NCBI GenBank assembly: GCA_045545455.1
Contig: JAZQAY010000105.1
Coordinates: 1 to 31,880, forward strand
DNA from: RUG754 sp045545455
Lineage (GTDB): Bacteria > Bacillota > Clostridia > Peptostreptococcales > Anaerovoracaceae
Direction: 5' to 3'
Length of the DNA: 31,880 bases
Part shown: positions 31,714 through 31,880 of the stretch, piece after piece
Layout: every line of letters starts with the position of its first letter
How positions within the stretch are numbered: position 1 is the stretch's first letter
Translations under genes and position numbers: made by a program
The notes under the pieces: generated by a model
Database searches by the model: none
Told to the model about the DNA's origin: nothing
The model's input: only the letters and a program-made list of their open reading frames with translations

Positions 31714-31880
31714 ATGAGGATCGCAGTAACATACGAAAACGGTGAGATCTTCCAGCATTTCGGTCATACGGCCCAGTTCAAGCTGTATGACTTCGAAGAC
31801 GGAAAACTTATAAATGAGCAGGTGGTGGACACCAATGGAAGCGGCCACGGAGCACTGGCAGGATTTCTTTACATGGCTGA
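31714..31880 (+). CDS. NifX/NifB-type Mo-Fe cluster-binding family protein (partial, 5' end)
   Basis: The first 55 codons are present before the window ends. MRIAVTYENGEIFQHFGHTA and the later VVDTNGSGHGALAGFL match the short dinitrogenase iron-molybdenum cofactor-type proteins common in anaerobes, including non-nitrogen-fixers. AAAGGAAG lies upstream of ATG 31714. The family binds Fe-S or Fe-Mo cofactor precursors in nitrogen fixers; the role elsewhere is unclear. The C-terminal half is not visible. Confidence 0.8.
   Translation, partial: MRIAVTYENGEIFQHFGHTAQFKLYDFEDGKLINEQVVDTNGSGHGALAGFLYMA

Overview
The window looks like a chromosomal segment of an anaerobic clostridial Firmicute. The evidence is strong AAGGAGG-type ribosome binding sites, consensus TTGxxx-N17-TATAAT promoters, many intrinsic terminators, a dipeptide ABC operon with lipoprotein binding protein, pyruvate carboxylase, TypA, a DUF6485-type Cys-rich protein and a NifX-like protein. 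A Lachnospiraceae or Anaerovoracaceae-like host is my inference; the sequence does not settle the family.

The window has two parts that differ by eye in base use. Roughly 200-19150 is AT-richer and appears to be an accreted genomic island at a tRNA-Ser(CGA) gene (19151-19239, minus strand). About 19388-31880 is GC-richer ordinary chromosome. The 3' end of the tRNA (TGGCGGAGACGGTGGGATT on the plus strand) is repeated at 184, 396 and 13351, which marks old and current attachment sites. The outermost copy at 184 still has a terminator just beyond it, next to the tail of a LysR-like gene (1-126).

The first island segment (396-13350) begins with an 86-bp element end. It then holds a decayed XRE-regulator/ABC-transporter remnant, a PucR-type regulator, a divergent dppBCDFA-like peptide transporter, an N-acyl-D-amino-acid deacylase, a D-cysteine desulfhydrase-family PLP enzyme, and a convergent two-component system. 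Together these suggest import of peptides or N-acyl-D-amino acids, deacylation and deamination. No integrase remains at its right edge.

The second segment (13351-19150, about 5.8 kb) is a compact integrative mobilizable element (IME). It has a left end 82/86 identical to that at 415-500, an inverted array of 9-bp iterons, a RepA/AAA_25-like helicase, a Cys-rich small protein, a hairpin-rich oriT candidate, a MOBQ-like relaxase, a sigma-region-4-like protein under a consensus promoter with an operator-like palindrome, and a tyrosine recombinase whose 3' end carries putative arm sites.

The chromosomal part holds a DapF-fold amino-acid racemase, typA, pyc, thrC with an overlapping YkvI-like transporter gene, a convergent galM, a DUF6485 protein, a MATE transporter and the start of a NifX-like gene. 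Between pyc and thrC lies the most unusual non-coding signal: eight imperfect palindromic units of about 37 bp at a near-regular 50-52-bp pitch (25786-26166), with GGTGTCAA...TTGACACC ends. Some units are degenerate. I know of no named family for it.
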